In this document: positions 13,955 to 22,021 of the stretch, piece by piece
Layout: each line of letters opens with the position of its first letter
Numbering within the stretch: the first letter of the stretch is position 1
Assembly: GCA_017941505.1 (NCBI GenBank)
Contig: JAGAWH010000003.1
Location: forward strand, 1-35,578
Direction: 5' to 3'
DNA length: 35,578 bases
DNA from: Faecalicoccus sp.
GTDB lineage: Bacteria > Bacillota_I > Bacilli_A > Erysipelotrichales > Erysipelotrichaceae
Notes under the pieces: model-generated
What the model was told of the DNA's origin: nothing
The model's database searches: none
What the model saw: the letters and a program-made list of their open reading frames with translations, nothing else
Translations under genes and position numbers: made by a program

Positions 13955-14440
13955 CTACTGTATTTCACAACCGTAAGCTCCATCCTGTTCCAATCCGCTT
14001 TTCAATGATTCCAGTGAAATGGCACCTGCGCCTTCTTCACCGTTCTCCAGAATTCCGAATTCAACCAGTTTTTCAATATTCGCTTTTGTGCAGTCAATGG
14101 TCATCACAATTTTTGCACGACCTTCTTCTGAGACCACATCAAAAGTTACGCCTCCGATTTCTTCGTATTTTTGAGCAAGCCCTGAGCTTATTTTTTCATT
14201 GATCTGTGCCGGATCCATCTGTTCGGTCACACCCAATTCCTCATAGCTTTGAAAAAACGTTTCCGTTATTTCCGTAACATCATCGTTTTCCGCTTTGAAC
14301 TCGATGATATTTCCACCTTCATTGGTGCATACTACATGCTGTGCGACTTTTTCTTCCGGTTTTTCTTCCTCAACAACATCGGATATCCGGGTACATCCAA
14401 TCAGGCATAAGCCTAACAATACGAATAACAATCGTTTCAT
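13955..14440 (-). CDS. DUF1307-like (YehR-type) lipoprotein
   Basis: A 161-residue predicted lipoprotein. The signal sequence MKRLLFVLLGLCLIGC ends in a lipobox with C16, followed by an acidic linker. The body resembles DUF1307/YehR lipoproteins in pattern: VTEITE, then YEELGV, AQKYEEIGGV, DCTKANI and SLESLKSGL. The family has no assigned function. It lies 42 bp after the aminotransferase gene in the same direction without an obvious terminator between them, so it may be the last gene of the T-box operon. The start is supported by GAGG before the ATG. The family call is by remembered pattern, not alignment. Confidence 0.7.
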   Translation of the reverse strand: MKRLLFVLLGLCLIGCTRISDVVEEEKPEEKVAQHVVCTNEGGNIIEFKAENDDVTEITETFFQSYEELGVTEQMDPAQINEKISSGLAQKYEEIGGVTFDVVSEEGRAKIVMTIDCTKANIEKLVEFGILENGEEGAGAISLESLKSGLEQDGAYGCEIQ

Positions 14441-14482
14441 ACATTATCCTCACTTAATGGTGATAGTGTATCATAAATGGAA

Positions 14483-15577
14483 TTATTTTGCCAATCGGTT
14501 GGTTGTCCACTTGGGCAGAGCATTCAAGCCTGCCGCAAACATCTTCTCGCTCTGGCCTAAGCCAAGACGGAAATGGTTTTCATAATCAAAGCAGGCACCG
14601 GGTACAAAGAATACGCCGATTTCATCTAAAAGCTGATTGGCCAGCTCAACACTGTCAAACTCAAAGTTATATTTCAAAAAACATACCGTTCCGTATTTTG
14701 GGATCACAACATCAAAATACGGATTATCCTTGACCCACGTCGATAAAAACTGCTTATTTCTTTCAATAATATCATTTGCTCGTTTCAGAATCGGTTCTCG
14801 ATTGGACAAAACTGCAGCTCCGATGGCATCTTTCATCGGTCCTGTTGATACCATTGTGTAATCACGACGCGAGTTAATTCTTTCAATCAGGGAAGGCTCT
14901 GCCTTGATCCAGCCTAATCGAATTCCGGCAAGACCATACAGTTTTGATATGGAACCGGTAGATATTCCCTTATCATAAAGATCACTGATGGATGGGCAGT
15001 TATCCAAATCCAGATATACTTCATCCGCAAAGATCCAGATATCGTGCTCTTTGCAGATTTCAACCAATCCCAGCAGAAGTTCTTCATCATAATAAGTACC
15101 GGTAGGATTGTTTGGATTATTGAGAATCAGCAGAGTCGTTTCCGGCCTAATCGCCTTTTTTACCAAATCCAAATCAGGAATCCAATTCTGTTCTTCCTTT
15201 AATTCAATCTTAGTTACTTCACATCCAAAAGACTCCGGATAATCATAAAACTGCTGATATCCCGGAACAAAACAGATCACATGATCATCTTTTTCCAACA
15301 GCGTTTCCAAAACCAGGGCATTGGCTTCCAGACATCCGTTTGCGGTAGTGATATGGCTGATATCTCCTGTTTTATACAGTGATAAAATGGCTTCTTTTAA
15401 TGGTAAGGAACCCGTAATTTCTCCATAATCCAGACAGATGGAACTTAAATCAATGTGTGTAAAATCATTTAATTCATTCCAAGTCAACGGCTGCACACAG
15501 GTATCTGTCAAATTGTATCTGGCTGACTGTTCATGTTCAGTCATCCATTCCTCTACCCCAAAGTGTTTCAAGATCAT
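14483..15577 (-). CDS. PLP-dependent aminotransferase, class I/II
   Basis: A 364-residue fold-type I aminotransferase. It shows NNPNNPTG for cofactor and substrate binding, FADEVY with the PLP-ring aspartate, the Schiff-base lysine in [12 protein letters not shown], and the carboxylate-binding arginine region RLGLG near the C-terminus. The amino donor cannot be read from sequence. It overlaps the ABC-transporter ATPase gene by ATGA, so the enzyme very likely works on the amino acid the transporter imports. The operon is under a T-box whose specifier reads GUG; if that is right, valine or a related branched-chain acid is a candidate substrate. Confidence 0.88.
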   Translation of the reverse strand: MILKHFGVEEWMTEHEQSARYNLTDTCVQPLTWNELNDFTHIDLSSICLDYGEITGSLPLKEAILSLYKTGDISHITTANGCLEANALVLETLLEKDDHVICFVPGYQQFYDYPESFGCEVTKIELKEEQNWIPDLDLVKKAIRPETTLLILNNPNNPTGTYYDEELLLGLVEICKEHDIWIFADEVYLDLDNCPSISDLYDKGISTGSISKLYGLAGIRLGWIKAEPSLIERINSRRDYTMVSTGPMKDAIGAAVLSNREPILKRANDIIERNKQFLSTWVKDNPYFDVVIPKYGTVCFLKYNFEFDSVELANQLLDEIGVFFVPGACFDYENHFRLGLGQSEKMFAAGLNALPKWTTNRLAK

Positions 15578-16326
15578 TCGTAGAACACCTTACTTAAGAA
15601 ATCTTTAGCTCGGTCTGACTGTGGATTTGAGAAAAATTCTTCGCTTGTTGTATCCTCGATGATTTCTCCGCCATCTAAGAAGATGACACGGTTTCCCACC
15701 TTGCGGGCAAAGCCCATTTCATGTGTTACCACAACCATGGTCATTCCCTGACGGCCGAGATCTTTCATTACTTCCAATACTTCTTTGATCATTTCCGGGT
15801 CCAATGCGCTGGTAGGTTCATCAAACAACATTAAATCCGGAGACATGCATAAGGCTCTTGCAATCGCAACACGCTGCTTCTGACCACCTGATAATTTATT
15901 CGGATATTCATCACGCTTTTCCGCCAGACCAACCTTTGTAAGATAATCCATAGAAGTAGCCTCTGCTTCTTCCTGCGATTTTCCCAATACCTCAATCTGT
16001 GCTAAGTTGCAGTTTTCAATGACGGTCTTGTTTGGCCATAAGTTAAAGTGCTGGAACACGAATCCCATATGGTTTCGCTGGGCACGATACTTTGCCTCAT
16101 CTTTTGGATTCATCTCTTCCCCTTCAAGGAAGATCTTTCCGCCATCGTGCTTTTCTAAACCGTGAATACAGCGGCATAGTGTACTTTTACCGGAACCGGA
16201 AGGTCCGATCAGAGATACGATATCCCCTTTATATACTTCTAGATTAATATCTTTAAGCGCATGAAGAGCTCCGAAGTGTTTCTCCATATGCTCAATTTTA
16301 ATCATAGGCATTGCTTCGTTAATCAC
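15574..16326 (-). CDS. Polar amino acid ABC transporter ATPase
   Basis: A 250-residue ATPase of the GlnQ/ArtM type that energises amino-acid uptake. Visible parts are Walker [11 protein letters not shown]-loop FQHFN, signature [15 protein letters not shown], Walker [14 protein letters not shown] and H-loop VVTHEMG. The upstream permease gene overlaps its start by 8 bp. The furthest start is a GTG at 16326 with AGAGG about 10 nt upstream. ATGs at 16311 and 16305 ([12 protein letters not shown], the usual family start) are alternatives, so the true N-terminus may be 5 or 7 residues shorter. Confidence 0.95.
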   Translation of the reverse strand: MINEAMPMIKIEHMEKHFGALHALKDINLEVYKGDIVSLIGPSGSGKSTLCRCIHGLEKHDGGKIFLEGEEMNPKDEAKYRAQRNHMGFVFQHFNLWPNKTVIENCNLAQIEVLGKSQEEAEATSMDYLTKVGLAEKRDEYPNKLSGGQKQRVAIARALCMSPDLMLFDEPTSALDPEMIKEVLEVMKDLGRQGMTMVVVTHEMGFARKVGNRVIFLDGGEIIEDTTSEEFFSNPQSDRAKDFLSKVFYE

Positions 16327-17002
16327 TGACTGCCAACCTCTTTTCTACATAGCTTCCAATCATGGAAATGGTTACGGTCATAATCAAATAATATACAGCC
16401 GCAATACAATACGGTGACATAACATCAAAATATTTTGCCCCTAAGACCTGTGCACCCTTCAAAAGTTCTACGGCACCGATGGATGCGATCAATGAAGAGT
16501 CTTTGATCAAGGTAATAAATTCACTGATAATTGGTGGAACAATGCGCTTAAATGCCTGCGGCAGGATAATAAGCTGCATGGTCTTACGGTAATTCAATCC
16601 CAGTGTTTCACAGGCTTCCCACTGGCCTTTATCCACACCGTTGATACCGCTTCGAATCAATTCAACCTGATAAGCACCTGAGTTGATACTTAAGGCAATA
16701 ATACCGATTAAATATACATTAATACGCATTACTTTTCCCGTAAATGCCGTATAGATAGAAGGAATTACTGAGAAAATAATTAAGATCTGCAGCATCAACG
16801 GCGTACCGCGGATCACTTCAACATAGAAATTGGCAATCCAGCGCGGAATACGATGCTTAGACCTTTTTCCGATTGTACCTAGTATTCCGAGCAATAAGCC
16901 GAAAATAAGAGATAACGCTGCTATCCCAAGAGATAACAGCGCTCCTTTCAATAGGTACATCAGATTTTCCAGCGTAAATACTTTCCAAAACGCAAGAAAC
17001 AT
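16319..17002 (-). CDS. Polar amino acid ABC transporter permease
   Basis: A 227-residue inner-membrane subunit of the HisM/ArtQ type. Hydrophobic segments lie near residues 15-45, 65-90, 95-110 and 195-215. The cytoplasmic EAA loop that docks to the ATPase is readable as [19 protein letters not shown] followed by [10 protein letters not shown]. It is the only permease gene in the operon, so it probably forms a homodimer. The gene lies 18 bp after the binding-protein gene; its ribosome binding site (AAAGAGTGAG) is weak, suggesting coupling. Confidence 0.94.
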   Translation of the reverse strand: MFLAFWKVFTLENLMYLLKGALLSLGIAALSLIFGLLLGILGTIGKRSKHRIPRWIANFYVEVIRGTPLMLQILIIFSVIPSIYTAFTGKVMRINVYLIGIIALSINSGAYQVELIRSGINGVDKGQWEACETLGLNYRKTMQLIILPQAFKRIVPPIISEFITLIKDSSLIASIGAVELLKGAQVLGAKYFDVMSPYCIAAVYYLIMTVTISMIGSYVEKRLAVSD

Positions 17003-17020
17003 AACTGACTCACTCTTTCT

Positions 17021-17812
17021 TTATTCTGCTTCCAAAGGAACTAAATCGTATTTCTCGCACATTGGCAAATAATCTTCACTGGCGAGGAATTTCTCGATAG
17101 CTTTATTAACCTTTTCAATTAATTCAGTGTTGCCTTTTTTCGCAATAATGAAGTTCTGCTCATCCATTAAGGACTCCTCTAACATTGTGAAGCTTCCGTT
17201 AGCTACATAGTTTTTCGCAACACCTAAGTCAATGATAGCTGCATCGTACTGGTTAGCAGACAGAGCATTCATGATATCCTGTACGTTCTTAAGTCCGGTA
17301 ACAGTAGCGCCTTCTACTTCATTAGCTGCAAGTTCACCGGTTGCTCCGGATTGTGCTACTAAGGATTTACCCTTTAAATCATCGACAGACTTGATATCAG
17401 ACCCTTCAGGAAGAACAGCAACCTGCTTTGTTCCTAAATAAGGTACAGACCATTCAACTTCACGGTCTTCAGAATATGTAAATCCGGAGATACCTAAATC
17501 AATCTGGTCGCCCTGAATCTGAGTGATGATATTATCGAAGTCCATCTGCTTGAACTCTAATTCAACGGTCTTACCTTCTTCTTCAGACATGTAACCTTCT
17601 AAAAGATTAACCATATCGATATCAAAACCGATCATTTCACCGTTTGTATCCAAAGATTCATACGGCTGATAATCCGGAGATACACCAACTGTGTATGTAA
17701 CTACATCAGAAGCGTCTTCCTTTCCGGCTGATCCTCCATTTGAACTGGAACATCCTGCAAGTGTTCCTACTGCCAATAATGCGGCCATTCCTGCTTTCAA
17801 TAATTTGTTCAT
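17021..17812 (-). CDS. Amino acid-binding lipoprotein of ABC transporter
   Basis: A 263-residue family 3 solute-binding protein. The signal sequence ends in a lipobox LAGC, followed by a Ser/Gly-rich linker, so it should be tethered outside the membrane. Family features are the start of lobe one (YTVGVSPDYQPYE), GFDIDMVNLL, DLGISGFTYSEDREVEWSVPY, and the hinge return near YDAAIIDLGVAKNYV. It is the first gene of the operon and is preceded by AAGGGAG and the T-box terminator. The ligand is not readable; the T-box suggests an amino acid matching codon GUG. Confidence 0.94.
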   Translation of the reverse strand: MNKLLKAGMAALLAVGTLAGCSSSNGGSAGKEDASDVVTYTVGVSPDYQPYESLDTNGEMIGFDIDMVNLLEGYMSEEEGKTVELEFKQMDFDNIITQIQGDQIDLGISGFTYSEDREVEWSVPYLGTKQVAVLPEGSDIKSVDDLKGKSLVAQSGATGELAANEVEGATVTGLKNVQDIMNALSANQYDAAIIDLGVAKNYVANGSFTMLEESLMDEQNFIIAKKGNTELIEKVNKAIEKFLASEDYLPMCEKYDLVPLEAE

Positions 17813-17837
17813 ATGTTTTTACTCCCTTCCAACACAT

Positions 17838-18069
17838 AAAAAAAGCGTCCTAAAACCAAACAAAGGACGACATAGCGCGGTACCACCTTACTTCCATCCG
17901 TTTTATACCGGATGACACCTCATTCTTAACGCGAATTCACGGTAACCGCCTCAAAAGTCGACAGTTCAGCTCCAAGCCACGTTCAGAAGCTTCTCATGAC
18001 AATTTTCACCAGCCATTGCCTCTCTACAACAAGAAATACTTCCTACTACTTCTCTTCATAGCCTTTACA
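17838..18069 (-). promoter_or_regulatory. T-box riboswitch of the amino acid ABC operon
   Basis: The minus strand carries the conserved T-box AAGGTGGTACCGCG (17876-17889). It is followed by the competing terminator CGTCCT/AGGACG (17846-17851 with 17864-17869) and seven Ts. Stem I is recognisable: AGTA at 18044-18047, the distal helix GGAAGT (18038-18043) with GCTTCT (17985-17990), an AGAGAG bulge and a GGCTGGTGAAA apical loop. On the 3' side GAA (17982-17984) completes the loop-E motif, and after one base the specifier reads GUG (17978-17980), followed by a purine. That predicts binding of uncharged tRNA-Val. The T-box call is firm; the specifier reading is moderately sure. Confidence 0.92.
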
Positions 18070-18075
18070 TGTTAG

Positions 18076-18103
18076 ATTATACAATCGTTGCGAAATTTTG
18101 CAA
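18076..18103 (-). promoter_or_regulatory. Promoter of the T-box operon
   Basis: TTGCAA (18098-18103), a 16-bp spacer and a perfect TATAAT (18076-18081) on the minus strand place transcription start near 18069, just ahead of T-box stem I. Confidence 0.7.
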
Positions 18104-18154
18104 GAAAAAGATATACTCTTTGAAAACAGTTTCATTGAAACAAAAAGAAAAGGA

Positions 18155-18165
18155 CCGCATAACGA
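18155..18165. repeat. Left 11-bp target-site duplication of the IS
   Basis: CCGCATAACGA directly abuts the left inverted repeat and is repeated exactly at the right end (19800-19810). Confidence 0.93.
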
Positions 18166-18182
18166 CAATGTCATTAAGTTAA
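18166..18182 (+). repeat. IS left terminal inverted repeat
   Basis: A 17-bp exact match to the complement of 19783-19799; similarity stops after this point. Confidence 0.93.
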
Positions 18183-18198
18183 GAGCTTGCTGATGACC

Positions 18199-18232
18199 GA
18201 GGACACTAAGAAATTAGTGCCCTCTTTTTTTT
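18199..18232 (+). terminator. IS left-end terminator, facing into the transposase
   Basis: An 11-bp stem with one A/C mismatch (18199-18209 with 18214-18224) and a GAAA tetraloop is followed by eight Ts. It should stop outside plus-strand transcription before it reaches the transposase gene. Confidence 0.85.
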
Positions 18233-18275
18233 CGCAAATTTTGAATAAAAGTGTTGACAAGAAACATGAGGTGTG

Positions 18276-18313
18276 GGGCTTATTATCCATTTTCTCCAAT
18301 GGATAATAAGCCC
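18276..18313 (+). other. Long hairpin upstream of the transposase
   Basis: A perfect 16-bp stem (18276-18291 with 18298-18313) with a 6-nt loop is followed by TTTGTTT, 33 bp before the transposase ATG. TTGACA at 18254-18259 lies just upstream, but no -10 at normal spacing is visible. The hairpin may act as an attenuator limiting transposase made from external transcripts, as known for several insertion sequences; that role is inference. Confidence 0.6.
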
Positions 18314-18346
18314 TTTGTTTATAGGTATACATTTTTGGAGGTACTT

Positions 18347-19663
18347 ATGAACAACTTTAAACATCTTAAAAAGACTTTGTTCAATACTATTAAAATGTTG
18401 AACGACTCGCGTGCCCTGTTTGTCGAAAATCAGAAAACTGATTTCACCCGTAACAGAAAGCTCCCTTTCGATGCGGTTCTCAAAAGTGTCATCTGCTTTG
18501 AAGGAGGTGCCATGAATGATGAACTTCTCAAGTTTTCTGATTATTCGGTTAACACACCTACCGTCTCCGCAATGATACAGGCAAGAGATAAAATTAAGGT
18601 AGACGCATTTAAAGCTCTTTTTGACCGATTCAATGAAAAGACCGGGAAAAGAAAACTATATAAAGGCTACAGGCTTCTGGCTATTGATGGCTGTGAAGTT
18701 CCCATTGATAACACAGTCTATGATAAGGAGACTACTTTGATACGTCATGGCGGTACCAACAAGCCGTATTCTGCTTTTCATCTGAACCCGGTATATGATC
18801 TGCTGGAGTGCACGTTCGAAGACCTTATCATACAGGGAGAAGCCATGAATGATGAATGTAAGGCATTCTGCGAACTTGTGGACCGGTATAAAGGGGCCGG
18901 GGCCATATTTATCGCCGACAGGGGCTACGAGTCATATAACGGCTTTGAACATGTGGTTCATTCTGGCAACAAATATCTGATCAGGGTAAAGGACATTGAA
19001 TCGAAAACCAGTATCACGAAATCGCTGGGTCCTTTCCCGGGTAACGGCGAATTTGACGTGGATGTTTGTAAAACGTTAACGATTCGTCAGACAAATGAAA
19101 TCAAGAAAAATCCTCAAAAATATAAATTCTGCCCCAGTAATCTCCATTTTGACTATATGGACAAGATGCATCCGTTCTATGAATTTCGATGCAGGATCGT
19201 GCGTTTCAGAATCTCAGAGGAGTCCTACGAGACGGTCATTACCAATCTGGATAAAGAAGAATTTACGATAGAGGAGCTCAAGAATCTCTATAATTTGCGA
19301 TGGGGCATAGAAACTTCATTCCGACTTGTAAAATATGCAGTTGATATGAATGCATTCCATTCAAAAAAGAGAAAGCTGATCAAGCAGGAAATATATGCAA
19401 GGCTTCTTTTATATAACTTCTGTCAGCGGATGGTACATGACATAAATATCCCAAAGAAAAAGAAGAATAAATACTGGTATCAGATAAATTTTACGGAATC
19501 GTGTCACATCATAAGGACATTCCTAAAAAAGAAAAAGGGTGGAGCGGATCCACCCGTGGAATATCTGATAGCTAAATATATTCTTCCGATTCGCCCTGGA
19601 AGAAAAGAGCCACGGTACTCATCAGCTAAAAAAGCCGTGTGCTTTAACTACAGATACAACTAA
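18347..19663 (+). CDS. IS4-family transposase (DDE)
   Basis: A 438-residue DDE transposase. Catalytic residues are D114 (AIDGCE), D191 (IADRGYES) and E322 in the IS4 signature Y315-x2-R318-x3-E322-x6-K329. The C-terminus is rich in lysine and arginine. The frame is open further upstream (to 18251), but that part would run through the hairpin; the ATG at 18347 has TTGGAGGT at the right distance, so I chose it. No frameshift or stop interrupts it, so the element may be active. Confidence 0.94.
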   Translation: MNNFKHLKKTLFNTIKMLNDSRALFVENQKTDFTRNRKLPFDAVLKSVICFEGGAMNDELLKFSDYSVNTPTVSAMIQARDKIKVDAFKALFDRFNEKTGKRKLYKGYRLLAIDGCEVPIDNTVYDKETTLIRHGGTNKPYSAFHLNPVYDLLECTFEDLIIQGEAMNDECKAFCELVDRYKGAGAIFIADRGYESYNGFEHVVHSGNKYLIRVKDIESKTSITKSLGPFPGNGEFDVDVCKTLTIRQTNEIKKNPQKYKFCPSNLHFDYMDKMHPFYEFRCRIVRFRISEESYETVITNLDKEEFTIEELKNLYNLRWGIETSFRLVKYAVDMNAFHSKKRKLIKQEIYARLLLYNFCQRMVHDINIPKKKKNKYWYQINFTESCHIIRTFLKKKKGGADPPVEYLIAKYILPIRPGRKEPRYSSAKKAVCFNYRYN

Positions 19664-19721
19664 CGAAGATATTATATACTCTCAAAAAGGATGTGGCAAC
19701 ACATCTCCTTTCGTGCTGCCT

Positions 19722-19769
19722 GAAAAAGAAAAGCAGAAGATTATATAGCCTGGAGATAATCTTCTGCTT
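19722..19769 (-). terminator. IS right-end terminator, minus strand
   Basis: A perfect 14-bp stem (19731-19744 with 19756-19769) is followed on the minus strand by TTCTTTTTC. It would stop transcription entering the element from the DUF711 operon, replacing the host terminator that the insertion broke. Confidence 0.7.
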
Positions 19770-19782
19770 AGAATCAATCAAA

Positions 19783-19799
19783 TTAACTTAATGACATTG
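19783..19799 (-). repeat. IS right terminal inverted repeat
   Basis: An exact inverted copy of 18166-18182, immediately followed by the duplicated target. Confidence 0.93.
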
Positions 19800-19810
19800 C
19801 CGCATAACGA
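19800..19810. repeat. Right 11-bp target-site duplication of the IS
   Basis: CCGCATAACGA, identical to 18155-18165. It ends 4 bp short of the DUF711 gene stop codon (19815-19817) and formed the loop region of that gene's terminator before insertion. Confidence 0.93.
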
Positions 19811-19814
19811 TCCT

Positions 19815-21170
19815 CTAATTCTTCAATGCCTGAATCGGTGCCGGGATTCTTCCTCCGCGGTTGATCATCACATCGTTGGCACACTGCTGGATCGGCATAA
19901 CCGGACCAAATCCCAAAAGTCCGCCAAAATCCAGCCTGTCTCCTACATCCTTACCGATGGCAGGAATCACACGTACAGCCGTTGTCTTTGAGTTTACCAT
20001 ACCAATAGCTGCTTCATCGGCAATCATTCCCGAAATAACAGAAGCTGATGTATATCCCGGAACGACGATCATATCTAATCCTACCGAACATACAGCTGTC
20101 ATAGCTTCTAGTTTTTCTAATGTTAATACCTGTTTGACGGCAGCATCGATCATACCGGCATCTTCACTGACCGGAATAAATGCACCCGACAAGCCGCCTA
20201 CATTGCTGGTAGCCATAACGCCGCCTTTTTTGACTGCATCATTTAACATCGCAAGGCAGGCTGTTGTACCATAAGCCCCACACGTTTCCAAGCCCATCTC
20301 TTCCAAGATATGAGCAACGCTGTCTCCAACTGCCGGAGTTGGTGCAAGGGATAAATCCACAATCCCAAACGGTACACCCAGCTTTTCACTGGCAACTGTT
20401 CCTACCAACTGTCCCATGCGGGTAATCTTAAATGCAGTGCGTTTAATTAAATCGGCAATCTTATCCATCGGAAGGGTTTTATCCGCCTTCGCTAAAGTAG
20501 CACGTACGACACCCGGACCGGATACACCTACGTTAATCACACAATCAGCTTCACCGACACCATGGAAGGCACCGGCCATAAATGGGTTATCTTCCGGAGC
20601 ATTACAGAATACGACCAATTTGGCAGCTCCTAAACAATTGTTGTCTTTAGTGAGTTCCGAGCACTCCTTTACGATATGACCCATCATCTTAACCGCATCC
20701 ATATTGATACCGGCCTTTGTAGAGCCAACATTCACACTGGCACAAACATGTTCCGTGCGGGCAAGAGCCTCCGGGATAGACTCAATTAATTCCTTATCTC
20801 CATGGGCAAAACCTTTCTGCACCAATGCAGAATAACCGCCGATAAAGTTAACCCCTAATTTCTGAGCACATTTTTCTAATGTCAAGGCATATTCTACAGG
20901 GTTGCCGCCGGATACTGCTACTAACATCGATATCGGTGTAACGCTGATCCGCTTATTGACAACAGGAATTCCATATGTCTTTTCGATTTCCTCGCCGACA
21001 GACACCAAGTCTTTGGCAAGGGTACATATTTTCTTTTCTATCTTTTCACATGATTTATGAATGTCAGAATCGGCACAATCCAAAAGGCTGATTCCCACTG
21101 TGATGGTACGAATGTCTAGACATTCCTCATCAATCATCTTTATCGTTTCCTGGATATCACTTATCTGCAT
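19815..21170 (-). CDS. DUF711 / UPF0210 (PFL-like) protein
   Basis: A 451-residue full-length DUF711 (UPF0210) protein, a family of unknown function with a glycyl-radical-enzyme-like architecture. Recognisable family stretches include [12 protein letters not shown] at the start, [38 protein letters not shown] and [13 protein letters not shown]. It begins 8 bp after the ACT-domain gene, with AGGTGAT as ribosome binding site. The ACT-DUF711 pairing is widely conserved in Firmicutes, which implies a shared job, perhaps ligand-dependent regulation by the ACT partner. Its natural terminator has been split by the IS element starting 5 bp after the stop codon. Confidence 0.93.
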   Translation of the reverse strand: MQISDIQETIKMIDEECLDIRTITVGISLLDCADSDIHKSCEKIEKKICTLAKDLVSVGEEIEKTYGIPVVNKRISVTPISMLVAVSGGNPVEYALTLEKCAQKLGVNFIGGYSALVQKGFAHGDKELIESIPEALARTEHVCASVNVGSTKAGINMDAVKMMGHIVKECSELTKDNNCLGAAKLVVFCNAPEDNPFMAGAFHGVGEADCVINVGVSGPGVVRATLAKADKTLPMDKIADLIKRTAFKITRMGQLVGTVASEKLGVPFGIVDLSLAPTPAVGDSVAHILEEMGLETCGAYGTTACLAMLNDAVKKGGVMATSNVGGLSGAFIPVSEDAGMIDAAVKQVLTLEKLEAMTAVCSVGLDMIVVPGYTSASVISGMIADEAAIGMVNSKTTAVRVIPAIGKDVGDRLDFGGLLGFGPVMPIQQCANDVMINRGGRIPAPIQALKN

Positions 21171-21178
21171 ATCATCAC

Positions 21179-21448
21179 CTAAATTCTATGCATGCTGTCA
21201 AAAATATCCTGGTGCATCACACGGACAACCAGATTCATCGCAGCACCCAGCTTTTCCAGATTTTCACCGAATTGAGATACAGATAAATCAGGATTCAATA
21301 CATCTACACTCATCGTCATGGTAAAAATACCGTCTACGATTGTCTGATTTACATCCAGGATATTGACATTGGCTGCGGCGCATTCCGATGCAACCATAGC
21401 TAGAATACCAACCTGGTCTTTACCAATTACACTTACAATTGCCTTCAT
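21179..21448 (-). CDS. ACT-domain protein (UPF0237)
   Basis: An 89-residue stand-alone ACT domain of the UPF0237 type (GcvR-like). It starts [17 protein letters not shown], the typical beta-alpha entry with the ligand-loop glycine, and continues [19 protein letters not shown] domains bind amino acids or related small molecules and usually act as dimers. It sits between an unknown gene and the DUF711 gene, with AGGAGGTAATT giving a clear start, and is very probably co-transcribed and functionally paired with the DUF711 protein. Confidence 0.93.
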   Translation of the reverse strand: MKAIVSVIGKDQVGILAMVASECAAANVNILDVNQTIVDGIFTMTMSVDVLNPDLSVSQFGENLEKLGAAMNLVVRVMHQDIFDSMHRI

Positions 21449-21457
21449 AATTACCTC

Positions 21458-21943
21458 CTATATCTGTACTTCAAATTTGGAAAATTTTATTAACTCAAAA
21501 GGCTCATAGGCACTTTGCATGCCTTCTACATTCACATCATATTCGCCCGGCATAAATTCAACTTTCGCCTGTTTTTCTAAACAGTCGTGAATGATTTGAC
21601 TCTGTTCCAAAGTTAAGGTCTTACGTTTTTTCCAGCAGATATCATTTTTCCCATCCACAAGGAGCAATTCAATATCCAGAAGTTCTCGTTTCAATAAGTC
21701 ATCCTTCCAATCGCATTCCTGAATATTAAAATAAAAATCACTGGAATCAATATCCCCGCCTTCAACCACAAAGATCGCAAGATCCTGTGTATAACAGAAA
21801 TTCAATGTTAATCCGGATTTGAGAAGTTCCAACTCTTCATCCGACCACTCATCATCTTTAATCACCAGCATAAAATGATCCTCGACATAGTCCATAACGG
21901 CACCTATCTCGATATCATATGCAAATTTCTCTCTTTTTTTCAT
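21458..21943 (-). CDS. Hypothetical protein, first gene of the ACT-DUF711 operon
   Basis: A 161-residue acidic protein I do not recognise. It has no signal sequence, membrane segment or known motif; Trp, Cys and Asp/Glu are frequent (DEWSDEELELL, QECDWKDDLL). The pattern of alternating beta strands suggests a small cytoplasmic mixed fold. It ends 9 bp before the ACT gene and starts about 55 bp after the pta terminator, so it probably leads this operon. The start is unsure: the ATG at 21943 has only a distant AAGGG, while an in-frame ATG at 21895 (MDYVEDHF) is preceded by AGGTG and may be the true one. Confidence 0.65.
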   Translation of the reverse strand: MKKREKFAYDIEIGAVMDYVEDHFMLVIKDDEWSDEELELLKSGLTLNFCYTQDLAIFVVEGGDIDSSDFYFNIQECDWKDDLLKRELLDIELLLVDGKNDICWKKRKTLTLEQSQIIHDCLEKQAKVEFMPGEYDVNVEGMQSAYEPFELIKFSKFEVQI

Positions 21944-21991
21944 GGCAATAGTATAACCCTTACGTATTTTAATTTCTACTGTCTACCCAAA

Positions 21992-22015
21992 AGAAAAAAG
22001 GCTCCAAAGAGCCTT
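21992..22015 (-). terminator. pta terminator
   Basis: The stem AAGGCTC/GAGCCTT (21998-22004 with 22009-22015) with a 4-nt loop is followed on the minus strand by TTTTC. It starts 6 bp after the pta stop codon. Confidence 0.85.
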
Positions 22016-22021
22016 CAATCA

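Larger units (their letters stand above)
18166..19799 (+). mobile_element. Complete IS4-family insertion sequence, 1,634 bp
   Basis: The ends are exact 17-bp inverted repeats (CAATGTCATTAAGTTAA at 18166-18182 and its complement at 19783-19799), flanked by an 11-bp duplication. A single intact transposase gene with the IS4 Y-x2-R-x3-E-x6-K signature fills it. Size, repeat length and duplication length fit IS4-group elements such as IS231. It carries a plus-strand terminator near the left end, a 16-bp hairpin before the transposase and a minus-strand terminator near the right end, which insulate it from host transcription. It split the former terminator of the DUF711 operon. Intact gene and perfect ends suggest recent insertion. 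Confidence 0.95.

Noticed and set aside
18254..18286. TTGACA/TATTAT as a standard transposase promoter
   Set aside because: The spacing of 21 bp is too long for a normal promoter; left as an isolated -35 match.
18251..18346. N-terminal extension of the transposase
   Set aside because: It would be encoded by the 16-bp hairpin; the ribosome binding site and family start support 18347.
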